In this document: positions 7,670 to 15,505 of the stretch, in pieces
Numbering within the stretch: the stretch's first letter is position 1
Layout: each line of letters begins with the position of its first letter
Assembly: GCA_945870115.1 (NCBI GenBank)
Contig: CAMBRH010000008.1
Coordinates: 1 to 26,957 of the forward strand
Origin: Chitinophaga pinensis
GTDB lineage: Bacteria > Bacteroidota > Bacteroidia > Flavobacteriales_D > Crocinitomicaceae
Reading direction: 5' to 3'
DNA: 26,957 nt
Program-made: the position numbers and the translations under genes
The notes under the pieces: generated by a model
The model's database searches: none
Seen by the model: only the letters and a program-made list of their open reading frames with translations
What the model was told of the DNA's origin: nothing

Positions 7670-8965
7670 TCAACGACAAAGATTAATTTTTGCATTGGTT
7701 TTCTTTATTTTTATTGAGCTTGTAAAATTACTTTTCACCTTTTCATAACTGCTTTTGTCAATTGAAATATAACAATAGCTGTCAGCAACCTGAATTAAAC
7801 CTAATTTATCAAATGGAATTTTTAAATCAGTTGTGAAATAACCTACAACGTCCATTTTACGAATTTTTTGTTTTCTACCGATATTTACATAAAGTGTAAG
7901 CCATTGTGGTTCAGTATAATCAATAAAATTATCAGGGACTTTTAACGAAATTAAATCTATTCCCTCACAATATTCTGGTAAAGGCTCATTTGTTGAATGA
8001 ATTAAATAGATTTTTCCTGATTTATTCATTCTTGCTGTTCGGCCATTTCGATGCGTGAAATCTTCTAATGTTTGCGGAAATTGATAATGAATAATATGAG
8101 AAATACCTGGAATATCTAATCCTCTTGATGCTAAATCTGTGGCAATTAAACAATCAACCGTTCCATTTTTAAATTTAATCAATGCTTTTTCACGATCCAA
8201 TTGCTCTAAGCCACCATGAAAAATTTCGTTAGATTTTCCATATTCTATTAAATGTTTTGAAAGCCTTTCTGTTGCTTCACGATGGGTGCAAAAAACAATT
8301 ATTGTTTCATTTGAAATTGTAGTTAACAATAAAGCCAAAGCTTTTAATTTATCATTTTCTTCTGCTTTTACACTATGAAATAATAAATCTGGTTTTTCAT
8401 TCTGAAGAAAATTTGAAGTTTTAAAATCAATATTCTGTAAAAATAATGGTAATTCTTTAATTTCAGTCGCGCTAATTAATTGTATGTTTGTCAGAGTTTT
8501 ACTGTAAGAGTATATTGATTCCAATTCATTTAAAAAACCAAATTCTAAAGTCTTATCATATTCGTCTATTATTAAAACGGAGAATTTATTTAGCCCTTCA
8601 GTTTGCCTTTCATAATGATCTAAAATTCTTCCTGGAGTAGAAACAATTATAGTTGGCTTTTGAGAAAACTGTAAACGTTCATTTTTAAATGAATGCCCAC
8701 CATAACACAAAATATTACTGTATGGAAGTCTTAATTTGATTAAAACTTCATGAACTTGAATTGCAAGTTCCCTCGTTGGAGATAAAATTAGTACCTGTTC
8801 ATTGGGATTTTTTTCTAGATAAATTGCTAATTTAACCAAAAAAGCCAAGGTTTTTCCCGAACCTGTGTTAGCCAATAAAATGGAGAAATTTGTTTTTTTA
8901 GTACAATATTCTTCTTGAATTTCTGTTGGTTTTTCAAAACCAAAATTTGTAAAATAAGTTTGCAT
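7670..8965 (-). CDS. DEAD-box RNA helicase, DbpA-like, with DEYD motif II
   Basis: An ATP-dependent RNA helicase of 431 residues. It shows a Q motif (FGFEKPTEIQ, Q17), Walker A ANTGSGKT (32-39), PTREL (63-67), TPGR (110-113), motif II as DEYD (134-137), SAT (165-167), ATDLASRGLDI (275-285) and motif VI HRNGRTARM (305-313). Residues 352-427 look like the DbpA RNA-binding domain (LYVNIGRKQKIRKMDVVG ... IPFDKLGLIQV), which in E. coli DbpA binds 23S rRNA hairpin 92, so a role in large-subunit assembly is likely. Two motifs depart from consensus: DEYD in place of DEAD, and Ala for Gly in motif VI. Both keep the charged residues needed for catalysis. The gene stands alone, with a TACTTTTG element at 9018-9025. 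Confidence 0.9.
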   Translation of the reverse strand: MQTYFTNFGFEKPTEIQEEYCTKKTNFSILLANTGSGKTLAFLVKLAIYLEKNPNEQVLILSPTRELAIQVHEVLIKLRLPYSNILCYGGHSFKNERLQFSQKPTIIVSTPGRILDHYERQTEGLNKFSVLIIDEYDKTLEFGFLNELESIYSYSKTLTNIQLISATEIKELPLFLQNIDFKTSNFLQNEKPDLLFHSVKAEENDKLKALALLLTTISNETIIVFCTHREATERLSKHLIEYGKSNEIFHGGLEQLDREKALIKFKNGTVDCLIATDLASRGLDIPGISHIIHYQFPQTLEDFTHRNGRTARMNKSGKIYLIHSTNEPLPEYCEGIDLISLKVPDNFIDYTEPQWLTLYVNIGRKQKIRKMDVVGYFTTDLKIPFDKLGLIQVADSYCYISIDKSSYEKVKSNFTSSIKIKKTNAKINLCR

Positions 8966-9017
8966 TGAGTTTTTTTACAGAAAGATTATAAAATATTTTT
9001 ATAAATCTATTTAAGTA

Positions 9018-9025
9018 CAAAAGTA
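9018..9025 (-). promoter_or_regulatory. Putative -7 element of the DbpA-like helicase gene
   Basis: TACTTTTG on the minus strand matches TAnnTTTG and lies 52 nt before the ATG at 8965. No spaced TTG is seen upstream. Confidence 0.35.
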
Positions 9026-9144
9026 AGATTTTTTTAAAGCATTATTTACCCCTAAGAAATAAAATAATAATAAAATTTGTAAATATTCTAAAAACGAAAC
9101 CTTTTAAAAGTAGATTGCGTATATTATGGAAAAACTTTTTTAAA

Positions 9145-9345
9145 ATGATGTACAATTTTCAAAGCCAAACATTAAATTCAAATCCAGTTGAACTTGCACA
9201 AAAAAGATTGAAATTTCACCAAGAAAAAGGAATGAATAGTCCTTTGTCAATTTTTGAAGTTGCGAATTTAATGGATACAATTATTTTCACTGGAAGTAAC
9301 TCAAATTCTGAAAAACAAAATTTATTTCAAGTTTGTTTTAACTAA
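9145..9345 (+). CDS. Small hypothetical protein, 65-66 residues
   Basis: I do not recognise this protein. The frame opens further upstream at a TTG (9115), but the adjacent ATG codons at 9145 and 9148 are more likely starts; both follow an A-rich stretch. The product begins M(M)YNFQSQTLNSNP, then has a likely helix ELAQKRLKFHQEKG and a second one, SIFEVANLMDTIIF, with a polar tail. It has no signal peptide or membrane segment. The stop codon region overlaps the 3' end of mnmA by 8 nt on the opposite strand, so the genes converge tail to tail. The amino-acid mix looks protein-like and the frame is open between two well-defined genes, but there is no clear promoter. Treat it as plausible rather than certain. 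Confidence 0.5.
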   Translation: MMYNFQSQTLNSNPVELAQKRLKFHQEKGMNSPLSIFEVANLMDTIIFTGSNSNSEKQNLFQVCFN

Positions 9346-10519
9346 TAACCCCAGAACCAATCAATTCTTCTTCCAAATACCAAGAAGCAAATTGCCCTGG
9401 AGTAATTCCTCTTTGCAATTTATGAAATAGAATATACAAACCATTTTCTTTCAATAAGAAGGATGCTTTTTGGAGTTTTTGTCTGTATCTAATTCTTACA
9501 TCCAATTCTCTCGGAACGTTTAATTCAAATTTTTCTGCATTATTAATGTAGTGAATATCTTGATTTTCAATAAATAAAGCCCGTTTATTTAAAGCTAAAT
9601 GCTCATCGGTTTGACCTGAAAAAATTAAATTATTTTTGACATCAACTTGAATAACAAATGATGGTTCTGGTCTTCCGCCAATATTCAAACCTTTTCTCTG
9701 ACCAATTGTGTAAAAGTGAGCTCCTTGATGTTCTGCAACAACTTTTCCTTCATTTTCATCAAATTCAAAGGGAACAACTAATTTTTCGATATTTTCAAAA
9801 TTAACATCAATTGCATGATAAGCAACAATTTTAGCATTATCATTTGGAATTTCAATTACTTTTCCCTTTTTTGATTTTAATTTTTGCTGTAGAAAGGTTG
9901 GTAAACTAATTTTACCAACAAAACATAATCCTTGAGAATCTTTTTTATCTGCGGTAATTAATCCAATTTTTTGTGCAATTTCTCTAACCTCAGATTTTAA
10001 GTATTCCCCAATAGGGAAGAGGGTTTTACTTAATTGTTCTTGACTAACTTGACATAAAAAATAGGATTGATCTTTACTCGGATCTTTTCCGGCTACTAAG
10101 CCAAAAGTTCCATCTGCATGTTCCGTTTTTTGACAATAATGTCCTGTCGCCACAAAATCCGCACCTAAATCCATTGCTGCTTTCATGAAAACATCAAATT
10201 TTATTTCGCGATTACACAATATATCTGGATTTGGAGTTCTTCCGCTTTCATATTCTGAGAACATGTAATCAACAATTTTCTCTTTGTATTCCTTACTTAA
10301 ATCAATTATTTGAAAGGGAATACCAAGTTGATCTGCAATCAATAAAGCATCGTTTGAATCGTCAATCCAAGGGCAATCGTTTGATAATGTGACACTTTCA
10401 TCGTGCCAATTACGCATAAACATTCCAATGACCTCGTAACCTTCTTCCATTAAAAGATGAGCAGCAACCGAGGAATCAACACCACCAGAAAGACCTACAA
10501 CAACACGTTTACCAATCAC
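9338..10519 (-). CDS. mnmA: tRNA-specific 2-thiouridylase MnmA
   Basis: It makes 2-thiouridine at wobble position 34 of tRNAs for Lys, Glu and Gln, using ATP to adenylate the base and a persulfide sulfur. The 393 residues start with the PP-loop GLSGGVDSS (9-17). The two catalytic cysteines are present: C102 in PNPDILCNREIKF and C199 in SQGLCFVG. The tRNA-binding segment GHYCQ (126-130) and the C-terminal barrel segment GQRKGLNIGG are also seen. The segment WIDDSNDALLIADQLGIP (51-68) is a form common in Bacteroidota MnmA. A TAATTTTG -7 element lies 24 nt before the ATG, and lhgO diverges from the other side of this promoter region. Confidence 0.96.
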   Translation of the reverse strand: MIGKRVVVGLSGGVDSSVAAHLLMEEGYEVIGMFMRNWHDESVTLSNDCPWIDDSNDALLIADQLGIPFQIIDLSKEYKEKIVDYMFSEYESGRTPNPDILCNREIKFDVFMKAAMDLGADFVATGHYCQKTEHADGTFGLVAGKDPSKDQSYFLCQVSQEQLSKTLFPIGEYLKSEVREIAQKIGLITADKKDSQGLCFVGKISLPTFLQQKLKSKKGKVIEIPNDNAKIVAYHAIDVNFENIEKLVVPFEFDENEGKVVAEHQGAHFYTIGQRKGLNIGGRPEPSFVIQVDVKNNLIFSGQTDEHLALNKRALFIENQDIHYINNAEKFELNVPRELDVRIRYRQKLQKASFLLKENGLYILFHKLQRGITPGQFASWYLEEELIGSGVIS

Positions 10520-10543
10520 TTAATTTTTTGTTTTAATGAAGTA

Positions 10544-10551
10544 CAAAATTA
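10544..10551 (-). promoter_or_regulatory. Putative -7 element of mnmA
   Basis: TAATTTTG on the minus strand matches TAnnTTTG and ends 24 nt before the mnmA ATG. No TTG lies at the normal distance. Confidence 0.4.
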
Positions 10552-10636
10552 ATGATTTTTCAGGAGATAAATGTTTTTAAAGACAAAAATCACTAACATT
10601 AATTCTTTCAAAAGTCGCTATTATGATTTCATGTAT

Positions 10637-10644
10637 TATCTTTG
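10637..10644 (+). promoter_or_regulatory. Putative -7 element of lhgO
   Basis: TATCTTTG matches TAnnTTTG and ends 15 nt before the lhgO ATG, giving an inferred leader of about 11 nt. The -33 box is not clear. Confidence 0.45.
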
Positions 10645-10659
10645 TGAAAAAAATACAAA

Positions 10660-11871
10660 ATGAGATACGACGTAGCAATTATTGGCGGTGGAATAGTAGG
10701 AGCAGCAACTTTATATAAACTTCAATTGAAAAATCCAGATTTAAAAATCGTTTTGATTGAAAAAGAAAAAATGTTGGCTGATCATCAGACTGGTCATAAT
10801 TCTGGCGTAATTCACTCAGGTTTGTATTATACGCCTGGTTCTTTGAAAGCTAAAAATTGTGTTTCTGGAAGACATGAATTGGTTGCTTTTGCTAAGGAAC
10901 ACAATATTGCTCACGATATTTGCGGTAAAGTTGTTGTCGCAACGAAAGAAAGTGAATTTGCCAATATGGATAAGATTTTCAACAATGGACTTGCAAATAA
11001 TATTGAAGGAATTGAAAAAATTACTGCTGATCAAATTAGAGAAATCGAACCGCATGTAAAAGGAATTAAGGGAATTTGGGTTCCTTGTACTGGAATAATT
11101 GATTTCAAAGGTGCGACTTCGAAAATGGTTGAAATTGCTTTGGCTAGACAAAAGGAAAGTAAATTATTGCTTGAAACAGAAGTTTTAGGAATTGAAAAAC
11201 ACACGGATTATTCAACTATAATTACAAACAAAGAAAAAGTTGAAGCAAAATATTTAGTTTTTTGTGCTGGTTTACAGGCGGATAGACTTGCCAAAAAAGA
11301 TGGTGTTGATTTAAAAGAAAAAGTTGTTGGTTTTAGAGGAGATTATTACGAATTAACAGACGAGGCAAAACACAAAGTTAGAAACTTAATTTATCCTGTT
11401 CCAGATCCTCAATTTCCATTTTTAGGAGTACATTTTACAAGAATGACAAATGGCGATGTTGAATGCGGACCAAATGCAGTTTTCACATTCAAAAGAGAAG
11501 GTTATGGAAAAACAGATTTCTCATTTGCAGATACGTGGGATGCGTTAACTTATGGTGGAACTTGGAAATTATTCTTCAAAAACATGAAATATGGAATTGA
11601 TGAATACAGAAGAGCTTTTTCTAAAAAATTATTCTTAAAAACATTGCAAGTAATGATTCCAGATTTGACGATGGATGATATTAAACCAGGAAGAGCAGGA
11701 GTGAGGGCCTTACTTTTAAGACAAGATGGCGACACAAGAGATGATTTCAGAATTGAATATCACGGTCATTCGATTCACGTTTTGAACGCACCATCTCCAG
11801 CAGCTACGGCTTCAATGGCGATTGGTGGCTATATTGCTGAAGAAGCAGAAAAACATTTTGGACTTAAATAG
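10660..11871 (+). CDS. lhgO: L-2-hydroxyglutarate oxidase
   Basis: An FAD-dependent enzyme of the DAO superfamily that oxidises L-2-hydroxyglutarate to 2-oxoglutarate, passing electrons to the quinone pool or oxygen and so repairing a metabolic by-product. The 403 residues start with the FAD-binding dinucleotide motif YDVAIIGGGIVGAAT (3-17). The LhgO signature HQTGHNSGVIHSGLYY follows (42-57). Near the C-terminus are PGRAGVRALLLRQDGD and a closing HVLNAPSPAATASMAIG block that contacts the FAD. It is preceded by its own -7 element. The downstream 150 nt hold short repeats but no clear terminator before rimO. gdhA in the same window also uses 2-oxoglutarate, but the two are not linked in an operon. 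Confidence 0.93.
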   Translation: MRYDVAIIGGGIVGAATLYKLQLKNPDLKIVLIEKEKMLADHQTGHNSGVIHSGLYYTPGSLKAKNCVSGRHELVAFAKEHNIAHDICGKVVVATKESEFANMDKIFNNGLANNIEGIEKITADQIREIEPHVKGIKGIWVPCTGIIDFKGATSKMVEIALARQKESKLLLETEVLGIEKHTDYSTIITNKEKVEAKYLVFCAGLQADRLAKKDGVDLKEKVVGFRGDYYELTDEAKHKVRNLIYPVPDPQFPFLGVHFTRMTNGDVECGPNAVFTFKREGYGKTDFSFADTWDALTYGGTWKLFFKNMKYGIDEYRRAFSKKLFLKTLQVMIPDLTMDDIKPGRAGVRALLLRQDGDTRDDFRIEYHGHSIHVLNAPSPAATASMAIGGYIAEEAEKHFGLK

Positions 11872-11985
11872 ACGAAGGACTTTAAGACATAAGACGAAAG
11901 ACTTGATTTTTGTAGATACACGATTTATTTTTCGCTGAATATTATTCTCTCCTAAATGTCGTAAGGTCTTATTTATTATCTTACA
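11872..11985. repeat. Intergenic repeats between lhgO and rimO
   Basis: The sequence holds two near-identical direct units, GACGAAGGACTT (from 11872) and GACGAAAGACTT (11893-11904). An imperfect inverted copy follows: ATAAGACGAAAGAC at 11889-11902 against GTCGTAAGGTCTTAT at 11958-11972. Such 'AAGACGAAAGAC' strings occur between genes in some Bacteroidota by my recollection, but I could not test copy number. Confidence 0.4.
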
Positions 11986-11991
11986 ATCCAA

Positions 11992-12020
11992 TTTGAAGTC
12001 TAAAAAAAATCGTAATTTTG
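11992..12020 (+). promoter_or_regulatory. rimO promoter, consistent with a leaderless transcript
   Basis: TTTG (11992-11995), a 17-nt spacer and TAATTTTG (12013-12020) give a full match to the Bacteroidota consensus. The final G is only 4 nt before the rimO ATG (12025), so transcription should start at about the ATG itself. Confidence 0.6.
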
Positions 12021-12024
12021 CAGT

Positions 12025-13341
12025 ATGAAGACAAAAACACTCAAAAAAAATAAAGTTAACGTTGTAACATTAGGTTGTTCTAAAAATATTTTCGATTCAG
12101 AAGTTTTAATGGCACAGCTGAAAGCAAATAAATTTGACGTTGAACACGAATCAATGAGTGATGATTCTGAAATTGTGATTATTAATACTTGCGGATTTAT
12201 CGACAATGCTAAACAAGAATCAATTGATACAATTTTACGCTATGCGCAAGCTAAGAAAGATGGACAAGTTGATAAAGTTTATGTAACTGGTTGTCTTTCT
12301 GAAAGATATAAAGATGAATTGGAAGATGAAATCCCAGAAGTAGATGCTTTTTTTGGTACTAGAGATTTGCCAAGATTATTAAAAACCTTAAAAGCGGATT
12401 ACAAAAAAGAATTAGTAGGAGAAAGACTTTTAACAACTCCTTCCCATTTTGCTTACTTTAAAATTGCTGAAGGCTGCGATAGGCCTTGTTCTTTTTGTGC
12501 AATTCCATTAATGAGAGGAAAACACGTTTCTACTCCAATAGAAGATTTAGTTACTTCTGCAAAAAGTTTGGCTGCGAAAGGTGTTAAAGAAATCATGATG
12601 ATTGCGCAGGATTTGACTTATTATGGTTTAGATATTTACAAAAAAAGAAATTTAGCAGAATTAATTGAAAAACTTTCAGAAGTGGAAGGAATTGAATGGA
12701 TTCGCTTGCATTATGCATTTCCAGCTGGTTTCCCGATGGATGTGATTGATGTGATTCGCGACAATAAAAAAGTGTGTTTGTATTTAGATATGCCACTTCA
12801 ACACGGTTCAACGAAAATTTTGAAATCGATGCGAAGAGGAATTACAAGAGAAAAAACGGAAGAATTGGTTAATGAAATTCGTGCTAAAGTTCCTGGAATA
12901 GCAATTCGTACGACATTAATTGCTGGTTATCCTGGTGAAACTGAAGAAGATTTTGATGAAATGTATGATTTTGTTGAAAGAATGAAATTTGAACGTTTAG
13001 GTATTTTCACTTATTCTCACGAAGACAATACGCATGCTTATACCTTAGAAGATGATGTTCCTGAGGAAATTAAGAAAGAACGTTCGGAAGCAATTATGGA
13101 ATTGCAATCTGGAATTAGCTATGATTTAAACCAAGAGAAAATAGGAAAAACCTTCAAAGTATTATTTGACAGAGTTGAAGGAGAATATTTTATCGGAAGA
13201 ACAGAATTTGATTCTCCAGAAGTGGATAACGAAGTTTTGGTTAAAAAAACAGACTCAAATTTCATCAGAATTGGCGATTTTGCCTATATTCTAATTGAAA
13301 GTGCAGATCATTATGATTTGTATGGAAAATTAGTTGATTAA
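12025..13341 (+). CDS. rimO: Ribosomal protein uS12 (S12) methylthiotransferase RimO
   Basis: A radical-SAM enzyme that adds a methylthio group to the conserved aspartate of ribosomal protein S12, using two [4Fe-4S] clusters. The 438 residues show the N-terminal UPF0004 cysteines C18 (LGCSKN), C56 (NTCGF) and C90 (TGCLSERY). The radical-SAM triad CDRPCSFC (C151, C155, C158) follows, then the catalytic barrel with DMPLQHGS and the C-terminal TRAM domain (about 375-438, KTFKVLFDRVEGEYFIGRTEFDSPEVD). The ATG at 12025 is the only possible ATG start: an in-frame TAA lies 12 nt upstream, inside the -7 box, and the next ATG is past C18. A TonB-CTD gene starts 2 nt after its stop. Confidence 0.96.
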   Translation: MKTKTLKKNKVNVVTLGCSKNIFDSEVLMAQLKANKFDVEHESMSDDSEIVIINTCGFIDNAKQESIDTILRYAQAKKDGQVDKVYVTGCLSERYKDELEDEIPEVDAFFGTRDLPRLLKTLKADYKKELVGERLLTTPSHFAYFKIAEGCDRPCSFCAIPLMRGKHVSTPIEDLVTSAKSLAAKGVKEIMMIAQDLTYYGLDIYKKRNLAELIEKLSEVEGIEWIRLHYAFPAGFPMDVIDVIRDNKKVCLYLDMPLQHGSTKILKSMRRGITREKTEELVNEIRAKVPGIAIRTTLIAGYPGETEEDFDEMYDFVERMKFERLGIFTYSHEDNTHAYTLEDDVPEEIKKERSEAIMELQSGISYDLNQEKIGKTFKVLFDRVEGEYFIGRTEFDSPEVDNEVLVKKTDSNFIRIGDFAYILIESADHYDLYGKLVD

Positions 13342-13343
13342 AA

Positions 13344-13919
13344 ATGAAATTCTTTGTTTTTTTATTGATTTTATTTTCAAACTTTTGTTGTTTTTCACAA
13401 ACAAAATGTCCTGAAGAAATTAAAAATTTTACAGGTATTTGTTGTGAATTTCATCCAAATGGAATAATTTCTCAACAAAAGAAAATCAAAAACGGAGAAC
13501 TTGTTGAAGAAATAAAATACTATGATGAAAAAGGTTATTTGATAACTAATAATTCTTTTGATGAGTCTGTTGCTATTCCAGTTAAGCCAAATCATAGTGA
13601 CTCAATACATTATTTTGTTGAAAAAGAAGCTATTTTTCCTGGAGGAAATTCTGAAATGATGAAATTTATCAATAAATCCTTAAATTATCCTAAAATTGAT
13701 TTTGTTGAAAGTTTTACGTGCACTGTCTATATTGACTTTGTAATTGAGATTGACGGAAGTATTTCAACAATAAACATTAAAAGAGGATGTCCTGATTGTT
13801 CAGAATGTGAAAAAGAAGTAATTCGTGTCATAAAGCTTATGCCGAAATGGAATCCTGGACAAACTAATGGGAAAAATGTAAAATCCCAAGTCAGAATTCC
13901 AATTAAATTTGGGTTTTAA
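13344..13919 (+). CDS. Secreted protein with a MORN/YwqK-like repeat and a TonB C-terminal domain
   Basis: A 191-residue exported protein. The signal peptide is about 1-19 (hydrophobic FFVFLLILF, then CFSQ). Residues 36-66 (FHPNGIISQQKKIKNGEL ... YYDEKGYLI) resemble a MORN/YwqK repeat. Residues 95-191 form a TonB C-terminal-type domain: AIFPGGNSEMMKFINKSLNYP, VYIDFVIEIDGSI, and LMPKWNPGQTNGKNVKSQVRIPIKF. The insert RGCPDCSECEKE (148-157) packs three cysteines as C-x2-C-x2-C. There is no N-terminal membrane anchor of the classical TonB kind and no ExbB/ExbD nearby, so this is a free or lipid-independent periplasmic TonB-like protein, not the energising TonB. It starts 2 nt after rimO, so translational coupling is likely, though a functional link is not evident. 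Confidence 0.8.
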   Translation: MKFFVFLLILFSNFCCFSQTKCPEEIKNFTGICCEFHPNGIISQQKKIKNGELVEEIKYYDEKGYLITNNSFDESVAIPVKPNHSDSIHYFVEKEAIFPGGNSEMMKFINKSLNYPKIDFVESFTCTVYIDFVIEIDGSISTINIKRGCPDCSECEKEVIRVIKLMPKWNPGQTNGKNVKSQVRIPIKFGF

Positions 13920-14144
13920 ACTAAATTAATTTTTTCACGATAATTTTTGAAATAACATTTTTCAATTTTAGCCCACTATTTTCTTTCATATACATTTTTA
14001 GAATTCATTTAATAAAAAGTTAATATTCCCTTAAAATAATTTGAATAGTAAAAACGGAACTTTGCAATAAGTTTTTTGAATGACATCCTAGAGGTTAATA
14101 TAACTGAAACCATTTGAAAAATATTTTCACAAATAATTCCAAAA

Positions 14145-15404
14145 ATGAGAACAAGTTTTTTGTTGTTTTTAACAATCTTTTTAAACCTTAATTTTTACTC
14201 TCAAGTAACCATAACTTCGGCTAATTATTCTCAAAACTTTGGAACGACGACTAGACCAACATGGACTGATAATTCAACATTTCCAGGGTGGTATTTAACT
14301 GCTGGAGGAACTTTTTCGTATGGTGGAACTCAAAACATCACGGCAGCAGCACCTACTAATACTGGAGGTTTTTATACATATCAGTGCAATAGTGATGGAA
14401 ATATCAGGTTAGGGTCAAGGCCTTCCAATACAACTGGTGGATCATCTGGTAGTGGGCAATCCCACATTGGATTAAGATTAATAAATAACACTGGACAAAC
14501 TATTGAATCAATTGATGTATCTTATAGAGGCTTTCAATTGTCTTTAGCTGAAAATGGAACAGGAAATACAAATAGTTTAACTTTTTCATACAGAATTTCT
14601 GCCACTCCAAATACTTCCTTGACAGCTGGAAGCTTTACAAGTGTCGCTGCTTTGAATTACAATGCGCCAAATAATAGTGCAACTGCAGGTTCAAATCAAG
14701 TTAATGGATTTCCAGGAACAATTAGTAGTAATATACCTTTATGTGTAAATACTCCTTCAATTGCCAATGGATCTGAAATTATGTTACGCTGGACAGATAT
14801 TAATAATACAAATAATGATCATCATTTGGCAATTGATGATGTACAAGTTTTTTTTAATTTTGACAATGCTTGCGCGATAACTTTGCCAGTAGAATTATTA
14901 GATTTTAAAGGAGCTTGTGATAATAATAGTATGAATTTGAGCTGGTCAACAGCATCAGAAAGAAACAATGACTTTTTCAAAATTGAAGCATCAAGAGATG
15001 GTACTAATTATGAGGAAATTACTAAAATTAAAGCAGAAGGAAATTCTTCAAAAACCACTTATTACAATCAAACTATTGAAAATAATAATTATTCTTATCT
15101 AAAATTATCTCAAAAAGATTTTGACGGAAAAGAGAATGAATTGAAGATAATTGCCTTAGATTGTAAAGACAAAAATGAAATCTACTTGTTTCCAAATCCA
15201 ACAAATCAATTTGTGAATATTCAAAATTTGAAATTAAATTCAGAAATTATTTTAAAAGATGCCACGGGCAAAACAATTTCAATTGAGAACAACAATTCAA
15301 TCAATTTTCAGTTTGATTTAAGTAATTTAAATTATGGAATTTATTTCATAAAAATAATAAATGAGGGAAAAACATCAACACACAAATTAGTTTATACCCA
15401 TTAA
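14145..15404 (+). CDS. T9SS type A sorting-domain cargo protein
   Basis: A 419-residue secreted protein. The signal peptide is about 1-19 (MRTSFLLFLTIFLNLNFYSQ). Residues 20-240 are a Gly/Ser/Thr/Asn-rich beta-sandwich (SANYSQNFGTT, NITAAAPTNTGGFYTYQ, LRLINNTGQTIESIDVSY), of a kind often seen in surface or adhesive proteins of this phylum. A linker LPVELLDFKG opens a fibronectin-like module (about 247-343: NLSWSTASERNNDFFKIEAS). Residues about 345-419 are the T9SS type A C-terminal domain (IYLFPNPTNQFVNI ... LSNLNYGIYFIKIINEGKT ... HKLV), which directs outer-membrane translocation and surface attachment or release. No ligand or enzyme active site can be named. A terminator shared with the convergent lysine-rich gene follows it. 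Confidence 0.9.
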   Translation: MRTSFLLFLTIFLNLNFYSQVTITSANYSQNFGTTTRPTWTDNSTFPGWYLTAGGTFSYGGTQNITAAAPTNTGGFYTYQCNSDGNIRLGSRPSNTTGGSSGSGQSHIGLRLINNTGQTIESIDVSYRGFQLSLAENGTGNTNSLTFSYRISATPNTSLTAGSFTSVAALNYNAPNNSATAGSNQVNGFPGTISSNIPLCVNTPSIANGSEIMLRWTDINNTNNDHHLAIDDVQVFFNFDNACAITLPVELLDFKGACDNNSMNLSWSTASERNNDFFKIEASRDGTNYEEITKIKAEGNSSKTTYYNQTIENNNYSYLKLSQKDFDGKENELKIIALDCKDKNEIYLFPNPTNQFVNIQNLKLNSEIILKDATGKTISIENNNSINFQFDLSNLNYGIYFIKIINEGKTSTHKLVYTH

Positions 15405-15445
15405 ATACAGGTCTTTTTATAGAACTTAAAATAATAAAAAAGCAA

Positions 15446-15486
15446 ACAAAAAAGCTGTGCAAATTATTGCACAGCTTTCTTTTTTG
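15446..15486. terminator. Bidirectional terminator between convergent genes
   Basis: AAAGCTGTGCAA (15451-15462) and TTGCACAGCTTT (15467-15478) are a perfect 12-bp stem with an ATTA loop. It is flanked by an A-run on the left and a T-run on the right, so it can stop transcripts from both the T9SS gene and the lysine-rich gene. Confidence 0.85.
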
Positions 15487-15505
15487 TAATTTAAAAAAAA
15501 TAAGA

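Noticed and set aside
10816..11151. Minus-strand open frame inside lhgO
   Set aside because: It is antisense to a well-supported FAD oxidase, with a low-complexity Asn/Ser/Phe translation typical of shadow frames.
13344..13919. Energy-transducing TonB
   Set aside because: It has a cleavable signal peptide rather than an uncleaved membrane anchor with a proline-rich spacer, and no exbB/exbD gene is near.
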